From Phycisphaerae bacterium (GTDB taxonomy: Bacteria; Planctomycetota; Phycisphaerae; UBA1845; JAFGLZ01): a DNA stretch of 32,672 nucleotides. Position 1 is the stretch's first letter; the number at the start of each line of letters is the position of its first letter. Below, one piece after another: positions 22,890-29,835 of this stretch. A program made the translations under genes and the position numbers. Location of the stretch: positions 1 to 32,672 of the forward strand of contig JAFGLZ010000087.1 in the NCBI GenBank assembly GCA_016927755.1. The letters are read 5' to 3'. The notes below the pieces were generated by a model. It had not been told where the DNA came from and did no database searches. It saw only the letters and a program-made list of their open reading frames with translations.

Positions 22890-24581
22890 TCATGTGGCTT
22901 GATAGACCACCTTCCCGGCCAGGTACGTGGCTCTCGGTTCCAGTGCGGCGGCCTGGCGGCCCGTCTTGATCTGGCGGAGGTCGGTTTCCCAGATGACGAA
23001 ATCGGCCAGCTTGCCCTGGGCCAGCGAGCCGAGGTCCTTGTCGTCGAAAGCGGCGTATGCGCTGCCGATCGTGTGGTGCCGCAGGGCATCGAGAAACGCG
23101 ACGGCCTCGCTGGAATCCAGACGTCGGTTGTCGCCGGTCTTGCGATCCATGGCCGATCGGATGCTGTCCATCGGTCGGTGCGACGGGAACGCGGGCACGT
23201 CGGCGCCATAGGCGACGTGGACGCCTTCCTTACTGAAGCTGCGGAGCGGCACCATGGTCTCCACGAGCGACTTGCTCGATCGACCAAGCTTCCTGGCGAA
23301 GTCCGCGGCCTTGACCTCGATGTAGTTCGGCTGAATGCAGACGGGCACGCCCATGTCCGCCGCTCGCCTGATCGAGTCCATCTTGCGGAAGGGGAAGTGC
23401 TCGATTCGATGACGGCGCCTGCGGCACTCGGCCTGGCTGCCGGCGGCCTTGGCGTAGGCGTCGAGCGTCCAGTCGACGCCCTTGTCCCCGACGGCGTGGA
23501 CGTCGGCCTGGAAGCCCGCCCGATGGATCGTCGCGATGATCTCATTGAACTGATCCCGGGGATGCATCGGCAGCTCCATCTGTGGGCTGTTCGGCGGCGG
23601 GTTGTGCATCAGGGCGTAGCCGTCGACGGCGAGCTTGACGCCCTGCAGCCGGACCAGCGGGCCGTCGTAGCGCATGACCCGCTCGGTGAGGACCTGACAC
23701 ATCCGCAGGTTCGGCACGTAGGGATACACGCGGACGCGGCAAGGCAGTTGGCCTCGCTTCTCCAGCGCGACGTAGGCCCTGGCGTACTTTGGATGGCAGA
23801 AGTTGTCGTGGATGCACGTCACGCCCTGCGCGGCGAACTGCTTCATGCCCCATTCGGCGCATTCGATCTGCTCGCGCTCGTCGAGCTCGGGCTGATAGAC
23901 CGAGTAGATGGCGGGGTAGTGGATGAGCACGCCATCGGGCACGCCGGTCCGCCGATCTCGCAGATACTCCCCGCCGTACGGGTCCTTGGCGTCGGCGCTG
24001 AGCAGATCGGCCTTCTTGAGCGCGAGCGTGTTGGCCACGCCGAACTGCCCGCCCCAGTGGATAATGAGGGTCGGATGGTCGGGCACGGCCTTGTCGAGCT
24101 CCCACCGGCGCGGGAAGCGTCCTTCCTTGAACTCGTCGAACCCCCTGCCGACGATCCACTCGCCGCGCGGGACCTCCCTGGCCGCCTTGGCCAGCTCTCG
24201 ACCGAGCGTCTCGAACGAATTCACTTTCGGCGGGCGGAGCAGCACGTACTTGAGCTGCATCTGCCCGAAGCCGATGACGTGGCTGTGCGCGTCGATCAGG
24301 CCGGGGGTGACGCACTTCCCGTCGAGGTCGACGACCTTCGTCCGGTCGCCGACGAGCTTGCCGATCTCCTGGTCGGACCCGACGGCTTGGATTCGACCGC
24401 CCTTGACGGCCATGGCCTGCGCGACGGGCCGGGCATCGTCCATGGTCAGGACGACGACGCCTCTGAGGACGAGGTCGGCCGAGTCGGAGGCGGCGGCCGC
24501 AACCGCGCGGCGGGCGAGACCCGAGGCGGCCAGCGCGCCGCCCACTGAACCCAGGAAGCTCCTTCGGTTGATCTTCGACAT
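22890..24581 (-). CDS. Tat-exported amidohydrolase (amidohydrolase_3/YtcJ-like)
   Basis: A 563-residue metal-dependent hydrolase. It opens with a twin-arginine signal, INRRSFLG (4-11) and a hydrophobic/alanine stretch to about residue 31, so it is folded before export. The catalytic domain shows PGLIDAHSH (93-101, metal-binding H99 and H101), VHAVGDKG, HRIEHFPF and YGADVPAFP, the usual metal-ligand blocks of the amidohydrolase_3 family. Family members act on diverse amides and esters and the substrate cannot be assigned. It is probably monocistronic: upstream is a separate operon and downstream a 332-bp gap. The ATG at 24581 has GGGAT upstream at fair distance. Confidence 0.88.
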   Translation of the reverse strand: MSKINRRSFLGSVGGALAASGLARRAVAAAASDSADLVLRGVVVLTMDDARPVAQAMAVKGGRIQAVGSDQEIGKLVGDRTKVVDLDGKCVTPGLIDAHSHVIGFGQMQLKYVLLRPPKVNSFETLGRELAKAAREVPRGEWIVGRGFDEFKEGRFPRRWELDKAVPDHPTLIIHWGGQFGVANTLALKKADLLSADAKDPYGGEYLRDRRTGVPDGVLIHYPAIYSVYQPELDEREQIECAEWGMKQFAAQGVTCIHDNFCHPKYARAYVALEKRGQLPCRVRVYPYVPNLRMCQVLTERVMRYDGPLVRLQGVKLAVDGYALMHNPPPNSPQMELPMHPRDQFNEIIATIHRAGFQADVHAVGDKGVDWTLDAYAKAAGSQAECRRRRHRIEHFPFRKMDSIRRAADMGVPVCIQPNYIEVKAADFARKLGRSSKSLVETMVPLRSFSKEGVHVAYGADVPAFPSHRPMDSIRSAMDRKTGDNRRLDSSEAVAFLDALRHHTIGSAYAAFDDKDLGSLAQGKLADFVIWETDLRQIKTGRQAAALEPRATYLAGKVVYQAT

Positions 24582-24653
24582 GTCAGTATCCCCAATTGGA
24601 CTCCTTCGACCGATGTGACCGTTTCTCAGGCGACCTTGTCGGGCCCGCCATGG

Positions 24654-25301
24654 CTACAGCTCGATCACGCCTGCCACGACCTTGTAGCACCTTGCCGGCT
24701 CGCTGCCGTCCGGGGGGCGCCACGGGGTGGTGAGGCTGATCGTCATGAGGCAGTTGGGGCTGACCTCCAATCGCCACTCCAGCTTCTGGCAGAAGATGGG
24801 ATCGGTGACGCGGAGGTTCATGACGTGGCCGGCGCTGTTGCGGAAGCTCGCGTGCCACTTGATGCGCTCCTTGCCGACGATGCCGTGGAACTCGACGCGG
24901 GTGTTGTGCACGAGTTGGAGCGACTTCCATCGCGCCTTGGGGATCTGCTCGAAGTAGTCGGCCGGAACGGAAGGGTCGTGGTTGTGCAGGATGACGAGGT
25001 CGTCCTCGCAGTACTCGAAGACGTCCTGGGGTGACATCTGCTCGAGCCGTTTCCAGGACCCGCCGCCGAGCAGCCGGTTCTCGGGCTGGCAGCCCATGTC
25101 GGGCCCGGCATCCGCCAGGGGAATCTCCAGGACGTCCAGGAGCTTGGGCTCCTCGCGATCCACGAGCCGAACCTTCTTGGGTATGCCCCGTCGTCGGACC
25201 CCCAGCACCGGACGGACCCACCGCCCGGTGCGGCAGTCGATACCCGCGATGCACCGATTCTGCTCCTTCGGCGAGTTGGCCAGGCAGATGACGCGCGCCA
25301 T
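24654..25301 (-). CDS. Dual-OB-like protein of unknown function
   Basis: A 215-residue soluble protein. It starts MARVICLANSPKEQNRCIAGIDCRTGRWVRPV, followed by beta-rich segments (EPKLLDVLEIPL, KSLQLVHNTRVEFHGIVGK, LTTPWRPPDG). This start and layout resemble proteins carrying the dual OB-containing domain found in prokaryotic conflict-system neighbourhoods; I make that link from memory, so treat it as tentative. OB folds suggest nucleic-acid or small-ligand binding. It follows two DUF488 genes, with a 20-bp gap and GAGG upstream of the ATG. An in-frame extension upstream overlaps DUF488 and is not used. Confidence 0.68.
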   Translation of the reverse strand: MARVICLANSPKEQNRCIAGIDCRTGRWVRPVLGVRRRGIPKKVRLVDREEPKLLDVLEIPLADAGPDMGCQPENRLLGGGSWKRLEQMSPQDVFEYCEDDLVILHNHDPSVPADYFEQIPKARWKSLQLVHNTRVEFHGIVGKERIKWHASFRNSAGHVMNLRVTDPIFCQKLEWRLEVSPNCLMTISLTTPWRPPDGSEPARCYKVVAGVIEL

Positions 25302-25321
25302 GCCTCCATTGCCTCGGACAA

Positions 25322-25807
25322 CTACAGATGTTGTATCCGCACGCCGTCCCAATGGCGCTGCAGGTACTCCGCGACGAGGCGTCGGTGACACCGCACGGGC
25401 TCGGGCTCGCTGCAGAGCAGGCAGCCCATGTGCATCCGCTCGGGCGCGACGGCGCTCTCGACTCGGCGCTCGGCGAGGACGTCGTTGAAGCGGCGCTCGA
25501 AGTCCTCCCAGGCAATCTCCTTCTTTCGATAGCCGTCGAGCAGCTCCTTCGGCGGCGTCAGCTCGGGGCAGTGGACGTAATCGACGCCGCCGATCTCGGC
25601 CAGGAAGAACTCGAGGTCTGGCCTCTTGGTGAACCCCGCCAACTGCGAAACGTTGTTGAGGCGAATGTCGACGACGCGCCGAACCCCCGCCTCACTCAGC
25701 AGGCCGAAGAACTGCCGCGCGTTCTTCTTTGCGAATCCGATCGTGCAGATGACGATTTCGGAGGACCGACGGTCGGCGGATTCAGGCGTTTGCGTTGTCA
25801 TGCTCAT
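25322..25807 (-). CDS. DUF488 family protein (second copy)
   Basis: A 161-residue protein with TIGFAKKNARQFFGLL near the start, RVVDIRLNN (44-52), and the conserved C-x-E-x5-C-H-R block C132/E134/C140-H141-R142 (LLCSEPEPVRCHRR). DUF488 function is unknown, though the invariant cysteines and arginines look catalytic. The start is taken at the ATG at 25807; an ATG two codons later is also possible. It overlaps the end of the first DUF488 gene by 26 bp. It is somewhat shorter than its paralog and retains all family motifs. Confidence 0.8.
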   Translation of the reverse strand: MSMTTQTPESADRRSSEIVICTIGFAKKNARQFFGLLSEAGVRRVVDIRLNNVSQLAGFTKRPDLEFFLAEIGGVDYVHCPELTPPKELLDGYRKKEIAWEDFERRFNDVLAERRVESAVAPERMHMGCLLCSEPEPVRCHRRLVAEYLQRHWDGVRIQHL

Positions 25808-26402
25808 CGGCTCGGCAGGCGATCTCGGCCGCCCGCAGGTCATAGGCCTCCTCGGCCAGTTCGGTGAAGGTCTTGTCGGGCTCGAACAGCGTGGGTTCGA
25901 CCTTCATCTCCTTGACGAGTCGTCGTTCCGTCTGCTCGTGCTCCTCGACGGCGCCGTCCTCCATGATGTGGCGGATGGCGACGCCCCTGTCGCGCAGGTT
26001 GCGGCAGACGAGGATCGTGCGGTGGCAGTCGATCGGGTCCTTCTCCGAACACATGAGGCCGACGCTGTACTTGGCGAGGCCCTCGATTAGTCGCTCGATG
26101 CCTCGGGCGAAGCGCTCGCTCACGGCGAGCCGCTTGAAGCTGACGCGATCGTCCTCATAACAGTCCGGGTCCTCCGGCCTGGCGCCCAACTGGCTGCCGA
26201 GAAAGACGTAGGCAATGCCCTCCTGTTCGAGGGCCGCCCGAAGGACCTCGCGATTGAACTGGGGGCAGTACCGGCTGTAAGGCGACGAGCGAACGTCGGC
26301 CACGGCGGTGATCGCGTAGCGCTTCAGGAGATCGAGGAACGCCTCGATCGTGTGATTGGAGTGCCCAATCGTATGCAGGACGTAGCGGTTCTCGTCGGGC
26401 AT
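25782..26402 (-). CDS. DUF488 family protein (first copy)
   Basis: A 206-residue protein opening with VLHTIGHSNHTIEAFLDLL (8-26), then DVRSSPYSRYCPQFN (36-50), LGSQLGARPED (68-78) and the C-x-E-x5-CHR block C118/E120/C126-H127-R128. These are the full set of DUF488 motifs. The C-terminal 60 residues are charged and not part of the core. It is the first gene of a three-gene operon driven by a good sigma70-like promoter. GAGG lies 5 nt before the ATG at 26402. The family has no established activity; neighbours suggest a role in nucleic-acid or base chemistry, which is inference. Confidence 0.85.
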   Translation of the reverse strand: MPDENRYVLHTIGHSNHTIEAFLDLLKRYAITAVADVRSSPYSRYCPQFNREVLRAALEQEGIAYVFLGSQLGARPEDPDCYEDDRVSFKRLAVSERFARGIERLIEGLAKYSVGLMCSEKDPIDCHRTILVCRNLRDRGVAIRHIMEDGAVEEHEQTERRLVKEMKVEPTLFEPDKTFTELAEEAYDLRAAEIACRADEHDNANA

Positions 26403-26493
26403 CTCGTCCTCGCGATCAGCGGGCAGCCGGGGCGCTCAGCGGATCTCCCAAACCTGGGGCCCGTCGGACAGCGATCGCTCCGGTATCCATGCG

Positions 26494-26522
26494 CTTATAG
26501 CGTTCCCGCTTGTGGGGTTCAA
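26494..26522 (-). promoter_or_regulatory. Promoter of the DUF488/dual-OB operon
   Basis: On the minus strand the -35 TTGAAC (26517-26522) is followed after 17 nt by -10 TATAAG (26494-26499), 5 of 6 to consensus. It predicts a leader of about 85 nt. A second TTGACG (26524-26529) lies just upstream. Confidence 0.6.
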
Positions 26523-26603
26523 ACGTCAATTCCCGGCTGTCTGAGGCCAAGGTCGCGGGGGCCATGCCGGATGGAGGAGTAGACTGTCCCTTTCTCCCTC
26601 AGG

Positions 26604-27320
26604 TTAGAATCTGCGAGTGTAGTGGTCGCAGATCGTCCGAATGAAGGTGTCGTAGTGCAGGGGGTCGCCCACGGTGGGAGCCGGTGAGCGGTTGATGAAC
26701 TCCGCGGCCCCGTGCGCGACGTTGTCTACCTCGACGACGATGGCGCACCTGGCCTCGAGCCCGTAGCCGGTGCGCCCGCCTCGCACGGCAACCGATCGCA
26801 GCTCAGAGACGCAGTGTTCCACAAGCTTCATCGGCGACTTGTGGACGGTCGGCTCGGTTCGCAGTGGCGACTTGAAGATAGACGATGCGTTGACGATCAG
26901 CACGCCCCCGGCGATGGTCGAGCTATTGTAGTTGTGGACGTGCTCGTGATGCGCCTCCAGGTCGCGTTTTCGGTTCTTGACGGCCTTCCGGTGTTCGGTC
27001 ATGACCGCCTTGAGCTCAATGGCAACCTGGACGAGAGACGGGCTTTCCTTCCGGATCACCGCCTCGTCCCGAGCGCCGGGCTCGCCAAGCTGAGGTTCTC
27101 CCAGAACCAAATCCACGTTCCAGTCGGCCGTGCCGGCACGTAAGGTGAAGTTGAGGTCATAGACGAGACCCCCCGAGCCCGCTTTGTCCCGCATCTTCGG
27201 GCAATGGTTGAGCAGGTCGGTTGTGATGACCTCCGCCAAGGCGTTGGAGTGGCGATCGGAACGTGGATGGTAGCCATGCGTTCGAAGGTGGTCGAGGAAG
27301 GCGTCGGGGTTCGGACTCAT
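26604..27320 (-). CDS. Putative type II restriction endonuclease
   Basis: A 238-residue protein with no named match that I recognise. It contains a plausible PD-(D/E)xK nuclease core: an N-terminal helix with E30 (NALAEVITTDLL), D70 in NVDLVLG, and E102-x-K104 in QVAIELKAV, followed by a highly basic helix (HRKAVKNRKRD). It starts directly after the stop of a DNA methyltransferase (TAG then ATG with no gap), the usual layout of a restriction-modification pair. The role is inferred from position and this motif; alternatives include another DNA-acting protein. It is followed after about 200 bp by the DUF488 operon. Confidence 0.65.
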   Translation of the reverse strand: MSPNPDAFLDHLRTHGYHPRSDRHSNALAEVITTDLLNHCPKMRDKAGSGGLVYDLNFTLRAGTADWNVDLVLGEPQLGEPGARDEAVIRKESPSLVQVAIELKAVMTEHRKAVKNRKRDLEAHHEHVHNYNSSTIAGGVLIVNASSIFKSPLRTEPTVHKSPMKLVEHCVSELRSVAVRGGRTGYGLEARCAIVVEVDNVAHGAAEFINRSPAPTVGDPLHYDTFIRTICDHYTRRF

Positions 27321-28316
27321 CTACGCGGACTCTTGATGCCCTGCAAGGCCGAAGAACTCAACGATGCTGCCAAGTCTTGGAGTGCCGATGCGCTCCTGGC
27401 CGACTCTCACGTACTCAGGCTCAATCTCGAACCCGATTGACGAACGGTACATCTCCATGGCGCCGATGGTCGTGTTGCCTATCCCCCAGAACGGATCGAA
27501 CACGGTGTCGCCGACAAAGGAGTACATCCCGATGAGACGCTTGGCAATCTCAACGGGGAACGGAGCAGGATGCTTGCGCTGAAGATCACCGGGGACGTCG
27601 GTCCAGATCTGCCGAAACCACTTGGCATGATCTTCTTTGCCGATGAGGGATAGATCGCGTTGCTCCTGGGTAGGATGGCGGTACGCACCGGGCTTCCTGA
27701 AGCACAGGATGTACTCAATGTCGTTCTTGATGATCGCGTTGGGTTCGTACGGCTTCCCCAGAAACCCGGCGCCGTTCCCGGAGACTTCGGTAACCATGTT
27801 GGCGATCTTCGCCCAGATCATCGGCGCAAGGGGATCAAAGCCGATTTCCTGACACTGAACCTGAATATACGAATGAAGGGGTTCAACAACGTGCCTTCCG
27901 AACGCCTTCCTTGCTCGGCAGACGTCGCCCACGACGACACACATACGTCCCCCGGGTACCAGGAGTCGATAGCAGTTCCTCCAGACCCGGCCCAACTCCG
28001 CGAGGAAGTCTTCGCGGTCCTCGATATGTCCTAGCTGCGCGCCGCCCCGATCATGCTTGTATTCCTTGAGATTCCAGTAGGGAGGAGACGTAACCACCAG
28101 GTGGACCTGCGTCTCCGGCGGAAAGGCGCGAAGCTCCCGCGAATCGCCCAGGTAGATCCGATGCGAGTTCTGCAGGATCTGGGGGCGCCGGGCCCACGCC
28201 CGCTCCTTCGCCGCGTACTTCGCGGCGAGTGGCAACTCGCCACCGTTCCCACCAGGGGACAAAGGCTTCCGCTTCACGGCGCGATTGCGCTGACGAGGCT
28301 TCGATCGTTCAACCAT
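27321..28316 (-). CDS. DNA methyltransferase, putative N4-cytosine type
   Basis: A 331-residue DNA methyltransferase. The catalytic motif TSPPYW (76-81) comes before the SAM-binding motif DPFWGIGNT (274-282), so the order is of the beta class. SPPY(W) is more typical of N4-cytosine than N6-adenine methyltransferases, and HPAPFP (249-254) is another family motif. The ATG at 28316 is chosen: its upstream has AGGCGG about 9 nt away; an earlier in-frame codon is possible. The first 50 residues are basic. It lies downstream of a palindromic leader and candidate promoter and upstream of the putative endonuclease. Target sequence unknown. Confidence 0.88.
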   Translation of the reverse strand: MVERSKPRQRNRAVKRKPLSPGGNGGELPLAAKYAAKERAWARRPQILQNSHRIYLGDSRELRAFPPETQVHLVVTSPPYWNLKEYKHDRGGAQLGHIEDREDFLAELGRVWRNCYRLLVPGGRMCVVVGDVCRARKAFGRHVVEPLHSYIQVQCQEIGFDPLAPMIWAKIANMVTEVSGNGAGFLGKPYEPNAIIKNDIEYILCFRKPGAYRHPTQEQRDLSLIGKEDHAKWFRQIWTDVPGDLQRKHPAPFPVEIAKRLIGMYSFVGDTVFDPFWGIGNTTIGAMEMYRSSIGFEIEPEYVRVGQERIGTPRLGSIVEFFGLAGHQESA

Positions 28317-28344
28317 GAGTCTGGACCGCCTATCCCCTAACCGG

Positions 28345-28366
28345 CAAGACCGATCAACCGGTCTTG
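28345..28366. promoter_or_regulatory. Inverted repeat in the leader of the restriction-modification operon
   Basis: CAAGACCG (28345-28352) and CGGTCTTG (28359-28366) form a perfect 8-bp inverted repeat around ATCAAC, between the candidate promoter and the methyltransferase start. It could be an operator or a leader hairpin. No separate C-protein gene is present. Confidence 0.55.
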
Positions 28367-28392
28367 TGAGAACTGAAAGACTCTGACACAGG

Positions 28393-28420
28393 AGTCTATC
28401 AGGTAGAAGAAGATTGTCCA
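28393..28420 (-). promoter_or_regulatory. Promoter of the restriction-modification operon
   Basis: On the minus strand TGGACA (-35, 28415-28420) is followed after 16 nt by TAGACT (-10, 28393-28398). Each hexamer is close to consensus and the promoter sits just downstream of the terminator of the LRR gene. Confidence 0.5.
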
Positions 28421-28440
28421 GCACAAGCCAGCGCGCACGG

Positions 28441-28482
28441 AAAAGCCCCGGCGTCGGATCGTTTCGGGTCCGAGGCCGGGGC
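28441..28482 (-). terminator. Rho-independent terminator of the LRR lipoprotein gene
   Basis: GCCCCGGC (28445-28452) pairs with GCCGGGGC (28475-28482), with five further inner pairs after one mismatch, and on the minus strand the stem is followed by TTTT. It lies about 30 bp after the LRR stop codon. Confidence 0.85.
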
Positions 28483-28513
28483 GGTGTAATTGCTGCTGTT
28501 TGCCGCCGTGAGG

Positions 28514-29545
28514 CTACCCGCCGACGACGACTTTCACGCCGTTGGCCACGAGGGCGGGAACTTGGGTGTTCAGTGCCGCGTTGCTCAGCGGATTGCCCTC
28601 CAGGTCGACCGACGTGCCGGCGCCCAGCCCCACGTTGTTCACCAGGGCTTGAACGTCGGTGATCAGGTTCTGATCCAACTCGAGGCGAGTCAGATTGACC
28701 AGCGGCGTGAGCGAGGTCAGGTCGACGATGAGGTTGTCGTCGAGATCGAGGTCGACAAGGGCCGTCAGGCCCGCCAGCGGCGTCAGATCGACGATCTGAT
28801 TGTCGTCCAGGCCGAGGTGGGTCAGACTCGTCAGGTTCGTCACGAACGCGATGCTGGCAAGGCCGGGCGTGATGCCGTCGACCGTAAGAACCACCAGGCT
28901 CGTCAGGCCCGCGATCGGCGTCGCATCGGTGAAGTTGTTGTTGTTGAGGAACAGGTACACGAGCGCCGTAAAGTTGGTGAGCACCGAGATGTCGGTGATC
29001 GCGTTGCCGTCAAGATCGAGATAGGTCAGCGCCGTCATCCCGGAAAGCATGGAGATGTCGTTGACCTGGTTCCCCTCGAGGCTGAGGGCATTGAGGGCGG
29101 TCAAAGCACTGAGGGGACGGACGTCTTGGATCGCGTTGTTCTCCAGGGCCAGAATCGTCAGCGAGGTCAGCCCGGCCAGCGGCGTCACCGAAGTGACGCC
29201 ACAGCCCTCCGCATATAGCTCGGTCAGAGACGTCAGATTGGTCAGCGGCGTCAGGTCCTTCAGATTCGGGTTCTTGTTGATGTTGAGCGTTGCCAGATTG
29301 GTGAAGTTCTCGAGACCGCTCAGGCTCGAGATACAAGCCTCCTCCACGTCGAGTTCGGTCAGGAGTGCCGCCTGCGCGGCGGTGATCTCCACATCCGACG
29401 CCAAGCCGAGCGCCGCGCGGACCGCGGCCTCCAGGTTCGCGTCGACAAACGTAATGCCCGTGGGGGCCGGAGGCGTCGGCACACACCCGCCCATCAGACC
29501 CACCAACACACAACCCACGACAAACACGTACAATGGCCTCGACAT
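28514..29545 (-). CDS. Leucine-rich-repeat lipoprotein
   Basis: A 343-residue protein. It starts with a short signal peptide that ends in a lipobox-like GLMGGC (16-21), so the mature N-terminus is probably a lipidated Cys21. From about residue 75 to 330 it consists of roughly eleven tandem repeats of 22 residues with the pattern L-x-x-L-x-x-L-x-L-x-x-N-x-I-x-D-I/L-x-P-L-x-x, as in internalin-type LRRs. Such domains bind proteins or surface ligands. AAAGGAG stands 7 nt upstream of the ATG at 29545. It has its own promoter and terminator, so it is monocistronic. The gene is a typical outer-surface or periplasmic lipoprotein and its partner is unknown. Confidence 0.9.
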   Translation of the reverse strand: MSRPLYVFVVGCVLVGLMGGCVPTPPAPTGITFVDANLEAAVRAALGLASDVEITAAQAALLTELDVEEACISSLSGLENFTNLATLNINKNPNLKDLTPLTNLTSLTELYAEGCGVTSVTPLAGLTSLTILALENNAIQDVRPLSALTALNALSLEGNQVNDISMLSGMTALTYLDLDGNAITDISVLTNFTALVYLFLNNNNFTDATPIAGLTSLVVLTVDGITPGLASIAFVTNLTSLTHLGLDDNQIVDLTPLAGLTALVDLDLDDNLIVDLTSLTPLVNLTRLELDQNLITDVQALVNNVGLGAGTSVDLEGNPLSNAALNTQVPALVANGVKVVVGG

Positions 29546-29615
29546 CTTGTGACTCCTTTCAGAAGTGTGGCCCCGGGCGAGATGCTTCTACGGCATGACA
29601 CTGGCGTAGGACGGC

Positions 29616-29644
29616 ATGTTACCCCCTGACACATCTCGCTTCAA
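29616..29644 (-). promoter_or_regulatory. Promoter of the LRR lipoprotein gene
   Basis: On the minus strand TTGAAG (29639-29644) is followed after 17 nt by TAACAT (29616-29621). It gives a leader of about 64 nt before the start at 29545. Confidence 0.5.
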
Positions 29645-29734
29645 GCAGAATCTGACATTTCATCGCCGCAACAACTTGCCCGATGACGGGTTGCTCCCGA
29701 GTGCGTCAACCGCGGAGACCCGAGCAGGACGGGA

Positions 29735-29763
29735 TTGCAGGCGCTCGGCGTCGGGGGTATCAT
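29735..29763 (+). promoter_or_regulatory. Candidate promoter of dnaE
   Basis: TTGCAG (29735-29740), 17-nt spacer, TATCAT (29758-29763; 5 of 6 to the -10 consensus). It predicts a leader of about 65 nt ahead of the dnaE start codon. Confidence 0.55.
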
Positions 29764-29835
29764 CGCACCCACCCGGTGTGAAGGCGCGACGCGGCCGGGA
29801 CCTCTCCTGCATCAGACGAACGGAGTCGCCTGCCC

